DNA of 64,000 nt from Acridotheres tristis (lineage: Eukaryota; Chordata; Aves; Passeriformes; Sturnidae): contig CM072919.1 in NCBI GenBank assembly GCA_037013685.1, positions 31,417,935 to 31,481,934 on the forward strand, read 5' to 3'. The notes beneath the pieces are model-generated. The model saw nothing but the letters and a program-made list of their open reading frames with translations. It did no database searches and was not told the origin of the DNA. Position 1 is the first letter of the stretch, and every line of letters begins with the position of its first letter. This document shows positions 1 through 12,623 of the stretch, piece by piece. The position numbers and the translations under genes are program-made.

Positions 1-1095
1 TTGTGAGCAAGTGCAATAATATTTACCATTCATGTCATATTACTGACTTTGTGTTCTTCTTATTAGGACCTTGTATAAATCATGAGGAAAGATGACAGAT
101 TTCACACATTAGTCATGGCAAAATGTTAAATTTCACAATTAGTCATAGGCTATTAGAAAGTGATCTAGAAATCTAGTTAAAGTCATTTTTATCATTAAGC
201 AGTTATTTATTGTCTTCATAGCAAACTTGAATGTAAGCACAGCATTTCACCTTATAACCAACTCTGAATTTCTAGTTCCAATATCAAACACAAAGCAAAT
301 ATTTTTCAAACACCTCAGATATATACTTCTGAAAACAATTTTTTTTGGTTATATATGTGCCAGTTTCCAACAGTGCAAGAAGTCAAATTTCTGTATTAAA
401 ATCTAAGTATTTCCTTCTTGTAACAAAATATATAATATCAAATTTAGATACTTTCTGCAGTTTTTTTACTTAACTTTTAAAACTACTGAATTTTACACTT
501 ATAACTGGTTTTGAAATGTCCCCAGAAATTTTCGTTTATTTAATGGGTCTACAGAAACAGTGGTTTCCTATGGTTTGTGTTACTAAATCATTTGGTCCAA
601 CTTGTAATTTAGAAGGATGAAGATTACTGATCTTTAGCATCTTCTCCAAATGCATACACTATGTAAATGGCATACCCTGAAAGTTGTAAGAAGATCTTCA
701 GCCTCCTTCTTTACCTTGGATCATGATGCTAATTTTTTCAGCTCATCCTCCATGACAGTTTGGGTCAGTGCCATCCATTTATGACAACTGTGGTTAGTCT
801 CATTATATGTATTTACACATAATTTTAAGAGACATAATGCAATTTTGGTTGGTTCATCTTTCAGACACTGAAGACCTACAAGAACCCAAAGAGTAATCAG
901 ACTGTTTCATTCCAGCTACACAGAGCTTCATAGGTTGTGGGTTACTTAGATTGCCCTACTGTGAAAATCTAAGGCTACTCATTATGGAATACTTTTTCCT
1001 AATATGCTTCTAAATATTTACAGCAGCCACACAATGTCATGTGCTGTTGTATTTCCCAATTTTCTTTTTGAAATTATTCTTAGTTTAGTTTGAAA
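1..1095. other. Intergenic AT-rich DNA, no gene seen
   Basis: No open frame of note, no repeat family and no RNA gene recognised. The right-hand end may include the last bases of the class I LTR that follows, since the exact LTR edge could not be fixed. Confidence 0.6.
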
Positions 1096-1099
1096 GTAT

Positions 1100-1606
1100 G
1101 TTATCTAAACAATACTGGAATTGGCTGGATAGAAAGTTTCTAACAAGAAAGCAGGCATTCTTTACTACAGTGCATTGGTCACTCAGAGGATCCTTCCTCT
1201 AATTGAGTGCCCCAAGCATTGAGAAGAGTTTTTATCATACACACTGTTTCATCAGCTATCCCTGGTTGCTCGATGTATATCTATTTCTTTATTTTACATA
1301 CCCCTTGTCATATCATTTTACACCCTTTGTCAAAGTCCTTAATATGGTCCTTCTCAGATCTTCTTTTCATTCTTCCTCAATGACCAGTGTCCTTTTTAGG
1401 TGACTCTTCCTCAAGCCCAGCTTTTGAGTTAGAACAGCATTGTTGGTTTGTGCAACTTCTTATTTGTCAACCTTGCAGAGCTGAGCTGGCATCCTGCTTG
1501 CATTTTGCACAAATCCTGTTTACCTAATCCTTTATCTAGTTTTACAAGGCTGTGCTTTTCTGTTTGACTGTCCTTATGAGAGTAAAATGCCACTCTGTTC
1601 TACTGT
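1100..1606 (-). mobile_element. Class I ERV 3' LTR (decayed)
   Basis: Read on the minus strand, this stretch follows directly after a polypurine tract and an integrase relic, as a 3' LTR should. A TATA-like box (GATAAAA, plus-strand 1230-1236) lies about 70 bases upstream of a poly(A)-signal variant (AGTAAA, complement of 1161-1166), giving a normal R-region spacing. The body resembles LTRs that accompany gammaretrovirus-like ERVs in bird genomes. Neither edge shows a clean TG or CA, so both ends are uncertain by a few tens of bases. Confidence 0.6.
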
Positions 1607-1648
1607 TCTCCCCTTTTCTTGAGAGTCAGGTCTCCCCTTTTCTTGAGA
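1607..1648 (-). repeat. Tandemly duplicated polypurine tract
   Basis: A unit of 24 bases occurs twice in direct tandem (starts 1607 and 1631, the second truncated to 18 bases). On the minus strand each carries the purine run AAGAAAAGGGGAGA. Its position between the pol relic and the LTR is where a retroviral polypurine tract, the primer for plus-strand DNA synthesis, belongs. Confidence 0.6.
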
Positions 1649-1926
1649 CTAAATTCCTTAAGGGAGCAGGTCTACTAATATCTGTATTTCATTTTATAGT
1701 GTAAGACATTACAACAGTTGAATGATGATGCAAGCTAAAACACACACAGACGTTATTATGGTGACAATTACAAACATGTTTTAACCAAGTCCAGCTGGGT
1801 AAGTTTGATCCAGATTTCTTCAGATCCCCAGGAGGTGTCATCTTGAGCTGTGCAAATTTGTGTTTGTTTCCAGATTTCCTGAACATCTGTAGACACTCTA
1901 CCACTTCGATAGAAAAAAACTAAGAC
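1649..1926 (-). other. ERV spacer between pol relic and polypurine tract
   Basis: In a complete class I provirus the env gene lies between pol and the 3' LTR. Here only about 280 bases separate them, so most or all of env is missing. One minus-strand frame has a short hydrophobic run (plus-strand 1710-1780) that could be a remnant of an env membrane segment, but this is weak and could be chance. Confidence 0.4.
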
Positions 1927-3660
1927 TTAAGTGCCTTGCTTTTTCTTAGACAACTGTTTGATTATTCGAGCAGCTTCAGCTCTTTTAATTCTGGAATAAT
2001 GATCCATTATTTTACTCCATCCAGTTTCAATGCAGTAGATGTTTTCAATAGTACTTGGTATAGTACAAATATACTTATTCTGAAGCAAAGCAGTTCCCCA
2101 GACTTTCAAGGAGACCCAATCTCCTGGTAAGAACTTATGGAACTGACATGTCCAGTCCCATAAGTCTGGAGACTGTTGACTGAGCACCACTGTTCACAGC
2201 AAATCCTGTCAAGTTTTGCTAAGAGAAATGAGGTAAGTATTCAAATCAACCCCTACTTTTATGTGTGTGTTTCCTGAAATGTGTGGTACTTGGTAAGGCT
2301 GACCATACAGCAGCTCATAGGGGCTTCTTTTGCCTGGCAGCTGAGTTCTAATTCAAAGTAGAGCAGCAGGCAAGGCTTGGACCCATGCCAAGGAGGTTTC
2401 CTGATGTATTTTACACAACTGCAATTGGATTATGTAATTCACCTCTCTGATTTGCCACTAGCTTAGGACCTATGAGTATGAAGATCCCAAGCTCTTTCCA
2501 ATGCTTTCCTAACCTGTAGTACCACTCTGATGATATCCCAAAGGTACCCTGAATCTAGGAATTATTTAGTTCAAATATTTTAGTCACTTCATTAACCTGG
2601 TTGGTGCAACAAAGGAAGGCTGGGTCACACAAATAATGTATCCACCAGAAGTAGAAGGTATTTATACCCCACTTTTAAGGAAAATTCTGTAAAATCAATC
2701 TGCCTATATTCATTTGAACATTTCCAGATTTTATGGTTCCTAGAACTACTTTGCTAGCCTTGTTAGGATTGTTTCTCTCACAATCTGTACATTTTTTGGA
2801 TTCCTGGTTGTAAAATCTGAGTAATTTTAGATCCAATTCTAGATTTTTGTAAATGTTTCAAAAGCATTTCAATACCCCCATAAGTGGCTTTGAATTCACA
2901 ATCCACTATTTCATGAACAATCTGTTCAAGGACTACTATTTGCCCAGTTAGGGTAATTGCCCAGCCCTATGGATCAAATTTTGCTTCTAAGGCTTAAATT
3001 AATCGACAGTCTCTAGCGCTCTACTTTGGTTTTTCTACTGGGAGAGGTATCTCGGGCAAGGGTATTAAAGATAAAACTTTTTTTATGGACACTTTCAAGT
3101 AAATATAAGGACTGTTTCCCATTTTTCATCAATGTGCCTCGATATGTCAAAAGGATTCTTTCTAGATGGCTCCATGTGTATGTACCATTCCAAAAGAGTA
3201 TTTTGAATCAGTCCAAATGTTACTTTGCTTTCCTTTACTCAATTCCAAAGCTTGAGGGAGGGCAATTAGTTCTGCTTTCTGGGCCGAAACATCAGAGGGG
3301 CATGTGCCTGATTTGATTACCTCATGGTGTGTAGTTACTTCATATTCAGATAGTTATTTTCCATCTCATACAAAGCCCCCATCAGTAAACAATCAGCAAA
3401 CAATTCCTAATCAGGTCTTTCCAAGGAGCTGTCACCTAAGTTAGGTCTGCTGGAATACACTTTTAATACTTTTTTAATACTTTTATAGTCTGTAAGCAGT
3501 TGTACTCTGGGTTCCTTCTATTTGTTGGGCAGACAAGAACAGAGCAGGGTTAAAGACAGAAGTTGTTTTGAGCGTCATATCATCTTGCTCCAGCAAGAAT
3601 ACCTGATATTTTTGCATCTGTCTAGGAGATAGTCAGTGACATCCTTTTTGCTCAAATACC
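1927..3660 (-). pseudogene. Class I ERV pol relic (RT connection, RNase H, integrase)
   Basis: This is a broken 3' portion of a gammaretrovirus-like pol gene, read from high to low coordinates. Around 3650-3440 a segment resembles the connection region after RT. RNase H follows: the first aspartate context TDGG near 3370, the glutamate context AEL near 3290 and TDSKY near 3230 are visible. The integrase zinc-binding CxxC (CTDC) lies near 2785, the first catalytic aspartate context QIDFTE near 2695, the segment ending in SPYELLYG near 2310, and the C-terminal domain with PGDWV occupies 2190-1927. Stops and frameshifts interrupt each part, so no enzyme can be made. The RT core, pro and gag are absent, so this is a truncated provirus. 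The enzymes would once have copied and integrated the viral DNA. The class I assignment rests on motif spacing and wording and is fairly firm. Confidence 0.8.
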
Positions 3661-4699
3661 AACTGTACCGTACATTGGACATAAACAAGCACTAGAAAGT
3701 ATTAAAAAAATTTCACAGACCCTGAGAAGTGGCAATATTGGAACTCCATCTCAGTTTCAACTGAAGCTTATTTTGAAGCATATACATTTATGACTGCCAA
3801 TAAAAGTAGTGTCTCGTATGAACTGCTCATAGGAACAAGCACAGAGATAGAGAACTATTGATGGAGTAAATGTCATTACTCGTGGCTCCGATGTCCTCCT
3901 ATTAAGGGTGTGAATCCCACTGGTAAGAATTTTTACAGAGATCTGAAGATTCCAGTGTATTTATGGAGCACACAACCTTATGAAGTGTTGTCACTTCAAT
4001 ACTTTCAGGTAACACTGGATATATTTACAAAGACAAGGCTTTCACTACAGTGTACCATGATTATATGTACCATCTGTGCAGTGCTTGTAGCATCGAAATT
4101 CAGTGCTCCCTGGGCAAAATTAGAGTGGTTGTGCCAGTGCTGAGCAGTTCACCTGAGCACCTACTGCCAAAATGCATTCCGTGTGTCTGACAGCCAGTAA
4201 CTGCAAGTAAGATATCATGTACCTGCAAATCCACAATACATTCAGACAGGTTTCAGCTTTTCCAAATAGACAATTTTGCACTTAAAAGTGTTTTTTCCTG
4301 AAGAAGCCCTGGTGTCAGTTACAGCTAAGCAATTAAAAGAAAATCTGAGCTGACTCAGTTTGTGACACTTTCTGATTTAAGAATCTAAATTGTGACATAA
4401 AATATCCTTCATTCACCTGTTACTGTATTCAGTGATAATTTTTTCAGTGATTCCAGCATATTTTTCATAGACTCAAGGATCTCCATTTTGATCTTCAAAC
4501 TGTTGTTTTCTAGTATTAAAAGTTTGTCCATCGGAGAGTGGGAGCCCAGAGAAGTAATCCTGACTTGCATATAGCAATCCCTACAAATATTGAAGAAATA
4601 CTTTACAGATATTCATTTTGCAGTATTTTTCTTTGCACTGGTCTTAGGTGAGAGGGAGAGAAACAAGTCCCTTAACTTCTAGCAGTCAATACTATACAA
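3661..4699. other. Intergenic, no gene seen
   Basis: The left part may hold more of the class I ERV, but I could not recognise RT motifs in it. The rest is AT-rich with only short open frames. Confidence 0.5.
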
Positions 4700-5151
4700 T
4701 GGTCATGTTTTAGGAATGGTAGTCCCCAGTTCAGTGTTCCCACTGAGACTCTCTAAACCATACACCACTCTCTCTCTCTCTCACCCCCTTCTTCCCCCCC
4801 TTCTTTTCCTTGCAGTGGGCTACAGAGAGTAGGAGGCACAAAAGGCAAATATCACAGGTTGAGATAAAAGCAATTTACTGCAAACAGCAATCTGATAAGA
4901 AAATTAACAGTAACAGCCACAATACTAAAGACAGAGGATACAAGTAAAGAAATGATTCATGAAGAAAATCCCTGACCATACCAGATGGCTCCCTTCACCA
5001 CATTTTCTTGACCAGAAGAAACCCCTTCTCCCTAGAAGAGAATCCTTTTTCCCTGCTCCCAGCAATGATAGGAGGTGATATAAAATAACCTCTGGGTCCC
5101 AGCAATGGCCCTTTCTGGAAAAACTAACAAGGTCCTGGCCAGAATAAGACA
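4700..5151 (-). mobile_element. Solo ERVL-type LTR (minus)
   Basis: It shares its whole length, at lower identity, with the 3' LTR at 13894-14295: the plus-strand left end resembles TCATGGTTTAGGAATGG, the middle has the GGAGGCACAAAAG block, and the right end resembles TTAACCATGTCCTGGCCAGA. Read on the minus strand this gives a TG start and a CATGACA-like end, matching bird class III (ERVL) LTRs. No internal sequence lies on either side, so it is most likely a solo LTR left by LTR-LTR recombination. A CT-rich tract (4768-4809) lies within it. I could not identify a target duplication; CTATAC occurs near both ends but is offset. Confidence 0.7.
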
Positions 5152-8100
5152 ATTCTATACACTTCTATAAACCTAGATTAAATGCTAAATACAAGTATGC
5201 ATTTTAATTAGGATTCAAAGCAATATCTCACTAGAGCTGGTCACCTTTGTCATTGAACATATAAACAAACAAGAAAATGTTTTGCATTATGTTTACAGTA
5301 CAGCTTTCCTTTTTTATCCAGAGCCTCACAATTTTTTCACTTGTACTCTAATTGATGTTGCAACAAGAACTTCTGGTGTAGAGTGAGTTAGAATAATGTG
5401 AGAATGATAGCAGAGGTTAAAATTATTTTAAACAACCTCGATAAAATAACATTTTCTACAGTGCTGACAAAAAAAAAAAGAAGGCAACTAATTGAATGTA
5501 AATGGATGTAATATAATGTGAAGTACTGTAATTCCTGGGCACCCCTTTTCCCATTGAATAGAATTCAAATTGCTACATCTGTATTTCCAGTGCAGTGGCA
5601 TTCTCTGATCAGGTGCAGATGATAAATCTGCAATTTGAAAAAAACCCCAAAACTCAAGCAACCAAAGATTTCTCAGTGCTTTAAGAATGAAATTATCATG
5701 AATATGTCTGATAGAGATGTACAGTACAGTAGTCTTTGCATCTTTAAAAGCTTTTCTTATACAATCAAGGGTCATTACTTACAGTACTTTTTAATATATA
5801 TGTCATCTCCAGTGCAATCTTTCAAGATTCTGCTTTTTTCCTGTGACTTAAATACACTTACCCATTTTAAAGGTGCGTTTTATTTTGTTGCTTGTTCAAG
5901 AGCTTCTTGCATATTAAACTTTCACTGTAGACAAAATCTCAAATTCATAGTTTGGGAAATGAATTTTAATTTTTGTGTAGCAATTCCATTTCCCATCCAA
6001 ACATTTTTTCTTTCCCTTACTATTTACCAGCATTTTAGTAGTAAACACTTGATCAGGAGAGCTGAGAAAAATAGTTTATGAAACATTTATTTTGCTTTGG
6101 AGAGCTAACTGTTTTATTTTAACTGGAGGAACCAAGCCCAACATGATGCAGGGAAAAAAAAAAAAAGAAAAGACAAAAGAAGAGCAAGACAGTGTTTCAG
6201 AAAAATTTTAAAATATGGGAAAAAAGAGAGGAAGAGATAACTTTTTTATACCTGTGATGGAGCTGGCTTTACTACCTTAGGGCATTAATTGCTGTTTTAA
6301 GAGATCATCTCTTTTCACATGGGGGTGCAGTAGCAACAATAATTTATTTGCAATGCAATTTCTTCACAGTCAAAAGTTTCTACTGCAGCTTAATCATGAG
6401 AGGGTTACCCCGAGGAGCCAAATTTGACTGCAAGAATGAGGAAGCACTTACTTTAAAAAGAGGGACAATCAACGTTTTGCTCTGACTCTGACAAATACTG
6501 CGTCTCAGCAGCATACTTCTTGTTTTTCTGAAGTAACAGAGTTGCTAAAAAAAATTAAATAAACAAAGTAAAAAATACAATCAATAAAAACATCCTTAGA
6601 TGATGGAACTTGACCCTAATACAAAACAACTTGCTCCTCACTTGCCCCTAAAAGTCAGGGTTGAGGTGGGAATAAGTTTTCATTTCTGCTCTATAAGCTC
6701 TACCTAGTCAGTGGATAAATATATTCTCCAGAGCTGTCAATCAGGAATTTCTCATGCATTCTGAATTCACTCAAAAGTAGCCCAGCTGTTCTGGAGCACA
6801 CAGGAGAAAAGATGCTTTGCTCAGGTGCACTACTTTCAAATGCATCACCTAGGATGATAAACTCATCAGATATAGTGGGTTATTAGATCAGTTTCATTCA
6901 ATTGTTCAGTTTTCTCTGTAGATTATTACACAGTGTGTGCTTTTACAGTGATTTTTTTTCTCTTTTTTTACAGCAAAAATAGCCTTAGTGTTTATCATTG
7001 TATGGGCAAACAGGACAAAAAAACTGACCTGGCATTTGTAATCTTGGGCTTTCTACTTGCAAGATTCACAATTGCTATAGTAGCCCATTGATCCAGCTTC
7101 CCTTGTTTTTCACTTCCTTTTTTGTACACTAATGGGAAGGGAAACATCCCCGTGGTTGTTTGAACAACTTGAGATTTGTTGATCTGGGACCTTTTTTGGT
7201 GATCAAAATATTATCTTGGGGTTTTAATATTTCTGTAGTTTCAGATTCAACAGTCATTGTAGACTTCCTAAGCTTTGTTTTCATCATTTACACCTGTTAT
7301 ACACTTGGCTTGAAAGGGCTTTTGCATATTTTTCTAAGACAGTAAAAATAAAAATGGGAAGAAAGAATGAATGTTAGTGAATTTTACTCCACAGTGGCAT
7401 GTGGCAATCCATGCTTAAATGTTCTAGCCATGATGTCTGTTAAAGTTTCTACTACAAATATTATGCCACATAGTTACAGGTTTTTTTAAAATTTGTATTT
7501 GGGGTTATCGGTATTGGTTTTTATTGAGTTGTTTTGTTCCTTTGTACGTAATTTGATATCTTGATAGTAGAAAATATTCTTGTTTTGTCATCAATTTATA
7601 TGAAGAAAGGTTTGGGGAAAAGGAATATTAGTGGCAGGAGTAAGAAATACTGCTAAACTTTTGTTTATCACATGGTGGCATGGGTAATAAATTAGCAAGA
7701 ATTCAGAGTTTCTACATACAATGTAATTCATCTTACCTGTTCCTTGCCAAATACCTGCTAAGACCAAGAACTCAAACAAAGCCCTTATGAATAGATATCA
7801 GTTAGTCACTGGGGATCTGGTAAATTATTAAGCTGCATGCTATCTAAAATGTTAAATAAAATCAGCTTTGAAATCTCTAGGAGCTCAAAAAGTCTGTTGA
7901 CTTTATTTTCATTTCTTCCCTTTTTGTTTGAAGTATGAGTCTCTTGTTCAGTCAAGTCTACCTTGTTTTCCCTTTGTCAGTTTCTACAGGGTTGATTCAG
8001 CAGAGACTGGAAGGTGCTAAAACCAGAACCAGGACTAGAAGCTTCTGTTTTCTGGCTTCTTTTTAATTCTTATTGTGATTTATGTGCAACAAAGTTTCAA

Positions 8101-10863
8101 GGAGTTGTCTATGTCTTTTTTGTAAATGTGAATGGAAGAAGACCAGCTTTTCTGCCTCTGCCTGACAAAAATCTGATCATTAAGGAGTAATAAAAGCAGA
8201 AAATTATTCTTTGGGAGTAGACATAGCAGCAAAGCTACAAGATGGAAAACTCTTTAGAGGAATGAATAGCAAAGTTGTAATTTTTGTGGCCTTTTGTGGC
8301 AAATCTGGTGAAGAAATTGTCACTCCACTGTCATTCATATATATTCCTCGTCCATATAGGATGACATGGATGATCTCATATTAGAAATCACATAATTGAA
8401 ATTAGGCAGATAAAACTAAATAAATTTTTTTGGAGACATAATTTGAGTTCATTTCATTGATATGATTTACTGAGAGGTCTTAACACAGCAGTATCAGCAT
8501 GGTCCAGGGTCCAAAGCATGAAAGACTCTCAGAACTTGGCCTGGGAGTAGCCAGGTTTGTGTTCACTGCTGAAATTCTCATGTTTTCTGACCAACTATTT
8601 CCTTTCAAAGGGAAGCTACCTGACCATGATCATGGCAGGCTCTGTTAATCCAACTGCACACTGAAGGAGTTCAAGGAAAACAGGAGTTTATGGAATGATG
8701 AAAGCAAGACTGGGAAATCTGAGTTCTGCTCACAATTCTGCTGTGGTTTTTGCACATGAGCTTTAGAAAATCTGTGGTAATTAAGCTTCTACTCTGTAAA
8801 ATGGCACAGTAGGGGAAAAGAATGAGGCAGATGCTTTCTTTGTTATGGCTAGTTAAAGGGGAGTAGAGCTTCATGCTGACTGTGAGTGGAGGGTAAAAAA
8901 CAAGAAAAAGAAAGAAAAAGCAAGGAAAGATTTTAAATGGGTCAAAGTTGTAACTGATTATTTTTCATAAAAGCATTCAAGAGCTTGCCACACCAACAGC
9001 AGATCAGTATGACCAACATGCACCTACACCTTAACTTTTGCATATCAAGAGTTTTTGACTCAGAAATTTAGTGGCTTTTCCATACCTAAATGAGATGAGA
9101 ACAGCTTTTCCTTTTATTATTTTGTTGGATTGTGACAAAGCTTCAGAGAGATTGGAGGACAGGGTAGCTCAGTTTAATAATGAACAAACGCAGACTTTTT
9201 TATTTGATATCCAAACGTACACATTCTCTCTTTGATGTATTTTTCAATCAACATAATGTTGATAAAGAAGTATCAGTGTGGGGTCTAAATGTCTCTTAAG
9301 TTTAAAAACAAGAAATAAAATGAAGAAACCTACCTATGCTATAAAAATGCAGTGTGGGTGAACAAAAAAAATAGGTTAAGCTTGTGGCAAAAAGAATCAG
9401 GCAGAAAGGAGAGATAAATATTCTAATGGAAATGTAGATACTATACATATGCATGCCACCTAGTTGTGCCAGTTTAGATTTGGTGAGTTGTTTCTTCTAG
9501 TCTTTACAGACATTATGGACTTCCTTTACACTAGAAAAATTGTGAGTTTAATTAAAGCTGCCTCAGACAACAAATAACAGAAACAATAGTTTTAATGATG
9601 ATTAAAAAAGGACAAAAAACAGGCAAGGCCAAAGAACAGTAGAGAAGTTCTAATGCCTACAATCGCTGTAGCATGGAAGAAGAGGGATAAACTTTAAATG
9701 TATGTATTAATCTATGTGTTGTAATGATTTTTTAATTTTCCTATTAACAAGTGGAGAATCAGGGTACTGAGACTGTGGACATCATTGTATATAAAACCTG
9801 TACTTACAGAAAACTCATGCCTTAAAATGTCCCACGTTTGTATGCTTTGTGTACCTTTGGGTCACATTTTATATTTAAGTTCTACTTTTAGAACAGGTAT
9901 TTGTTTACACTGACTTTTTTCCACTGCAAGAATGTACTTTGTCCTCCTGTCCGAAAGCCAAAAACTCAGTATTGTTTTTTTAGCTGCTTAGTATTTTCAC
10001 ATTTACAAAGATGGGACTTTTCTTAAAAGTCCACTTTCCTAGATTCATGTTACTAGAGGAACAATACAGATTTCATGTTCAAAAAAAGAAGTCCCGAGCC
10101 AAACTTGCAGCCTTAAAGTGTTGGAATTATGTTATGCCTTCCATAAGAGTTCAGCATTATGGACATTTTGGTGGAGTATTCTTATTTTACGTCTGAAATA
10201 TCACAGTGAAGTGATTGTGGAGTACTCGAAAGTGTTTTACTGCACTGAAGGGCAATGTCGCTGTCATATATCATCAACCTCTAAAAGAATTCAGGCTCTG
10301 ACCATGTTTGAAAAATTAAAAAACAGTTAATTACATGTGATAACTGGCAATTTACTTTGACTTATTTGAGTCATGCCTATTATGCAAGTAAAATTATGAG
10401 GATAGATCTTTAAATAGAGCAGTGATCTCAGCAGATTACTGCTACACCAAAGATTGTTTTATTTATTGATTGATTTTTGGAATTCCAGATTTTTTCTCTT
10501 AGTTCTCCCCATTTCTATTTAATTTCAGTTTGAGACTAAGAACTCTTATTTACACCAATATTGACATAAATAATTATTATCTCTCTCAAGACAAGCTTAA
10601 TGCATTGAAGGTAGAATCAGATAAGATTAAATCTTCTCTGAATCTTCATGAACCTCAGATCTCTGAGTATATCAAATTTGATCACAGAACTCACTGTCAA
10701 TAGAATAATATATCATTGGTAGATTGGTTTTCTGTTGGTTTTCTGAGTTGCGCAAGTTTCCAAGAGTTCACACATTTCAAGGTTAACTTATGGCCATACT
10801 GTTTCTCTTAAGGCAATAGATTTAGTACAGCCCAATCTGTTAAAAGAAAGATTGCCACTTTTG
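5152..10863. other. Long intergenic stretch, no gene seen
   Basis: AT-rich DNA with only chance open frames, the longest being a 148-codon frame at 5635-6081 without any recognisable domain, splice context or repeat match. Short A runs occur at 5470 and 6150. I recognised no transposon, RNA gene or regulatory module here. Confidence 0.6.
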
Positions 10864-10881
10864 TATTTTTTTCTCCCTTTC

Positions 10882-10912
<31 letters not shown>

Positions 10913-10948
10913 CCTTTTTTTTTCTTTTTTTTTTCCTTTTTTTTTTTA
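10864..10948 (+). repeat. T-rich simple repeat
   Basis: About 85 bases of nearly pure T broken by single or double C. No transposon sequence was recognised on either side, so it is called simple sequence rather than a retroposon tail. Confidence 0.85.
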
Positions 10949-12570
10949 TCAACACAATTGTTTCTGCTCACTGGTGTCTCCCTCCCACTCTTTCAGCAGC
11001 TGCTTTACTGTGACATCTTACCTCCAGCAAAGTGGGAAGCTGAGCAGCTGCTTGCAGAACCAAAGCCAATCTTCTGCCTGGGATCAGTTGGCAAGGATTT
11101 CTGTGAAAGAAGCAAGGATGCAGTAAATGATATGTACTGAATTAATTGTACCTGCTCCCAGCCTGTCTCCAAAACTTGCTGGAAAATGTATCCATCCATT
11201 TGTGCAACAGCAGCAACAACAAAAATTACTCCCTAATCATTTTTGAAGGTTAAAGAGATTTAACAAATCAGATCTGTTTATTCATGGGAACCATAGCAGT
11301 GCTGATGAATTTTTTAAAAATTCAAATTGCATTTATTTCTTTTCAAATTACTCTCAATCATGTTTTTCAGTAAGGCTGTGTGTATGAATGCAATTCCTTA
11401 GTGTGAGGGAAGGGCTTTATTTATTTACTGTTATAATGGTGTTTTGGAGATTGAGTCATCTGATGATTCACTCTGTTCAGCTGCATAAGTAATATTGCAA
11501 GTACTGAGAGAGAGCTAAGCTGACATTCTGTAATATTTGTTGTTTTGGACTTCCAGGTACAATAAGACTGTTGAAAATACTTTATTTTCCATAGCACAAG
11601 ATGGTTAGTGTTGCTTCCACTCAGGAGGTGAGAATAAAAAGATTCCTTTCCTGATGCTCTGTTGTTTGGTTCGAATTTCACGTAGAATACTTTGAATACG
11701 TCATGTCTACTAAAACCAAAAATGCTTCTGCGTGCACTGCAGTATACACACAGTGTTGATAGGAAAGATCAGGGCTTTAGATGGGTCTTAGCTAAATGCA
11801 GATTAAGGAAGAGACAAATATTCTTCTTTATCAGAATAATTTTGAACTTCCTAGAATAGCGTTTCAGAAGAATACAGAGGAAGCATAATAATCCACGGAA
11901 AGGTAATAAGGTGGTGGAACATAAGAGAGATTTTCCATAAGCTGTATAGAAAACCCATTCCTTTGTGAGAAGTGATTTGACAGTGCTTCTACCATACACA
12001 GACATTGTTTTATGGGTATTCTTTCCCTTTCTAACTCAGGAGTTTGGCATTTGTTCACCATATGAAAATGTTGTGCCTTCCTGAAATAGGTGGTATGATG
12101 GTTCAGGAGATCCTTCTTGGTAGTGTTTCTCCCCTTTACATTTCCAGCCAAAGAGATGAGGAAGATCAGTAGAAGAACATATCTCCAAAGTAAGGAGAGA
12201 CCTCTAGTGTGTGCACATTCATCATTGTGAAAATATACTGGGAAGTCACTGATTCTCTGCCCAGACTGGAAAGAAATATCTATTTGATATCTTCAAGCTT
12301 ATTTTGGATTGAATTCTTTCCTAGCCTAAGCCTTGAAGGCATCCCTGTCTTACTACTTTTTCTCTTTTATTCCTAGTGCTGCATGATAGATAAAATATTT
12401 TATATTCCTATGATCTTAATGTGCAAAACCAGTGTGGTTAAACTGCCCTCATGACCTTCTTGTGCATGGAAGCAAGTCAATAATCTATCCTTGAAGATCT
12501 GGGGACAGATTAAGTGAGAGCTATCTTCTTACACAAAATCATGAGCTGGATCCAGATCAATGTAGTTTGA
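10949..12570. other. Intergenic, no gene seen
   Basis: No domain, repeat family or RNA gene recognised. The open frames here are under 100 codons and overlap in several frames, as expected by chance. Confidence 0.55.
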
Positions 12571-12623
12571 GGTTTGTTTGTTTGTTTTTTGTTTGTTTGT
12601 TTGTTTGTTTTTCTTTTTTTTTT
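12571..12623 (+). repeat. (GTTT)n microsatellite with T run
   Basis: About ten GTTT units with one interruption, ending in a run of T. A short frame that reads as alternating Phe, Val and Cys comes only from this repeat. Confidence 0.85.

Noticed and set aside
4691..5160. CTATAC near both ends of the solo LTR as a target duplication
   Set aside because: The two copies are offset relative to the LTR termini, and the five bases directly flanking TG and CA do not match.
5635..6081. 148-codon open frame on the plus strand
   Set aside because: No recognisable domain, hydrophobic AT-driven composition, and overlapping frames on both strands.
10864..10948. T-rich tract as the poly(A) tail of a minus-strand retroposon
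   Set aside because: No element body was recognised on the side where it should lie and no flanking duplication was found. C interruptions are too regular for a tail.
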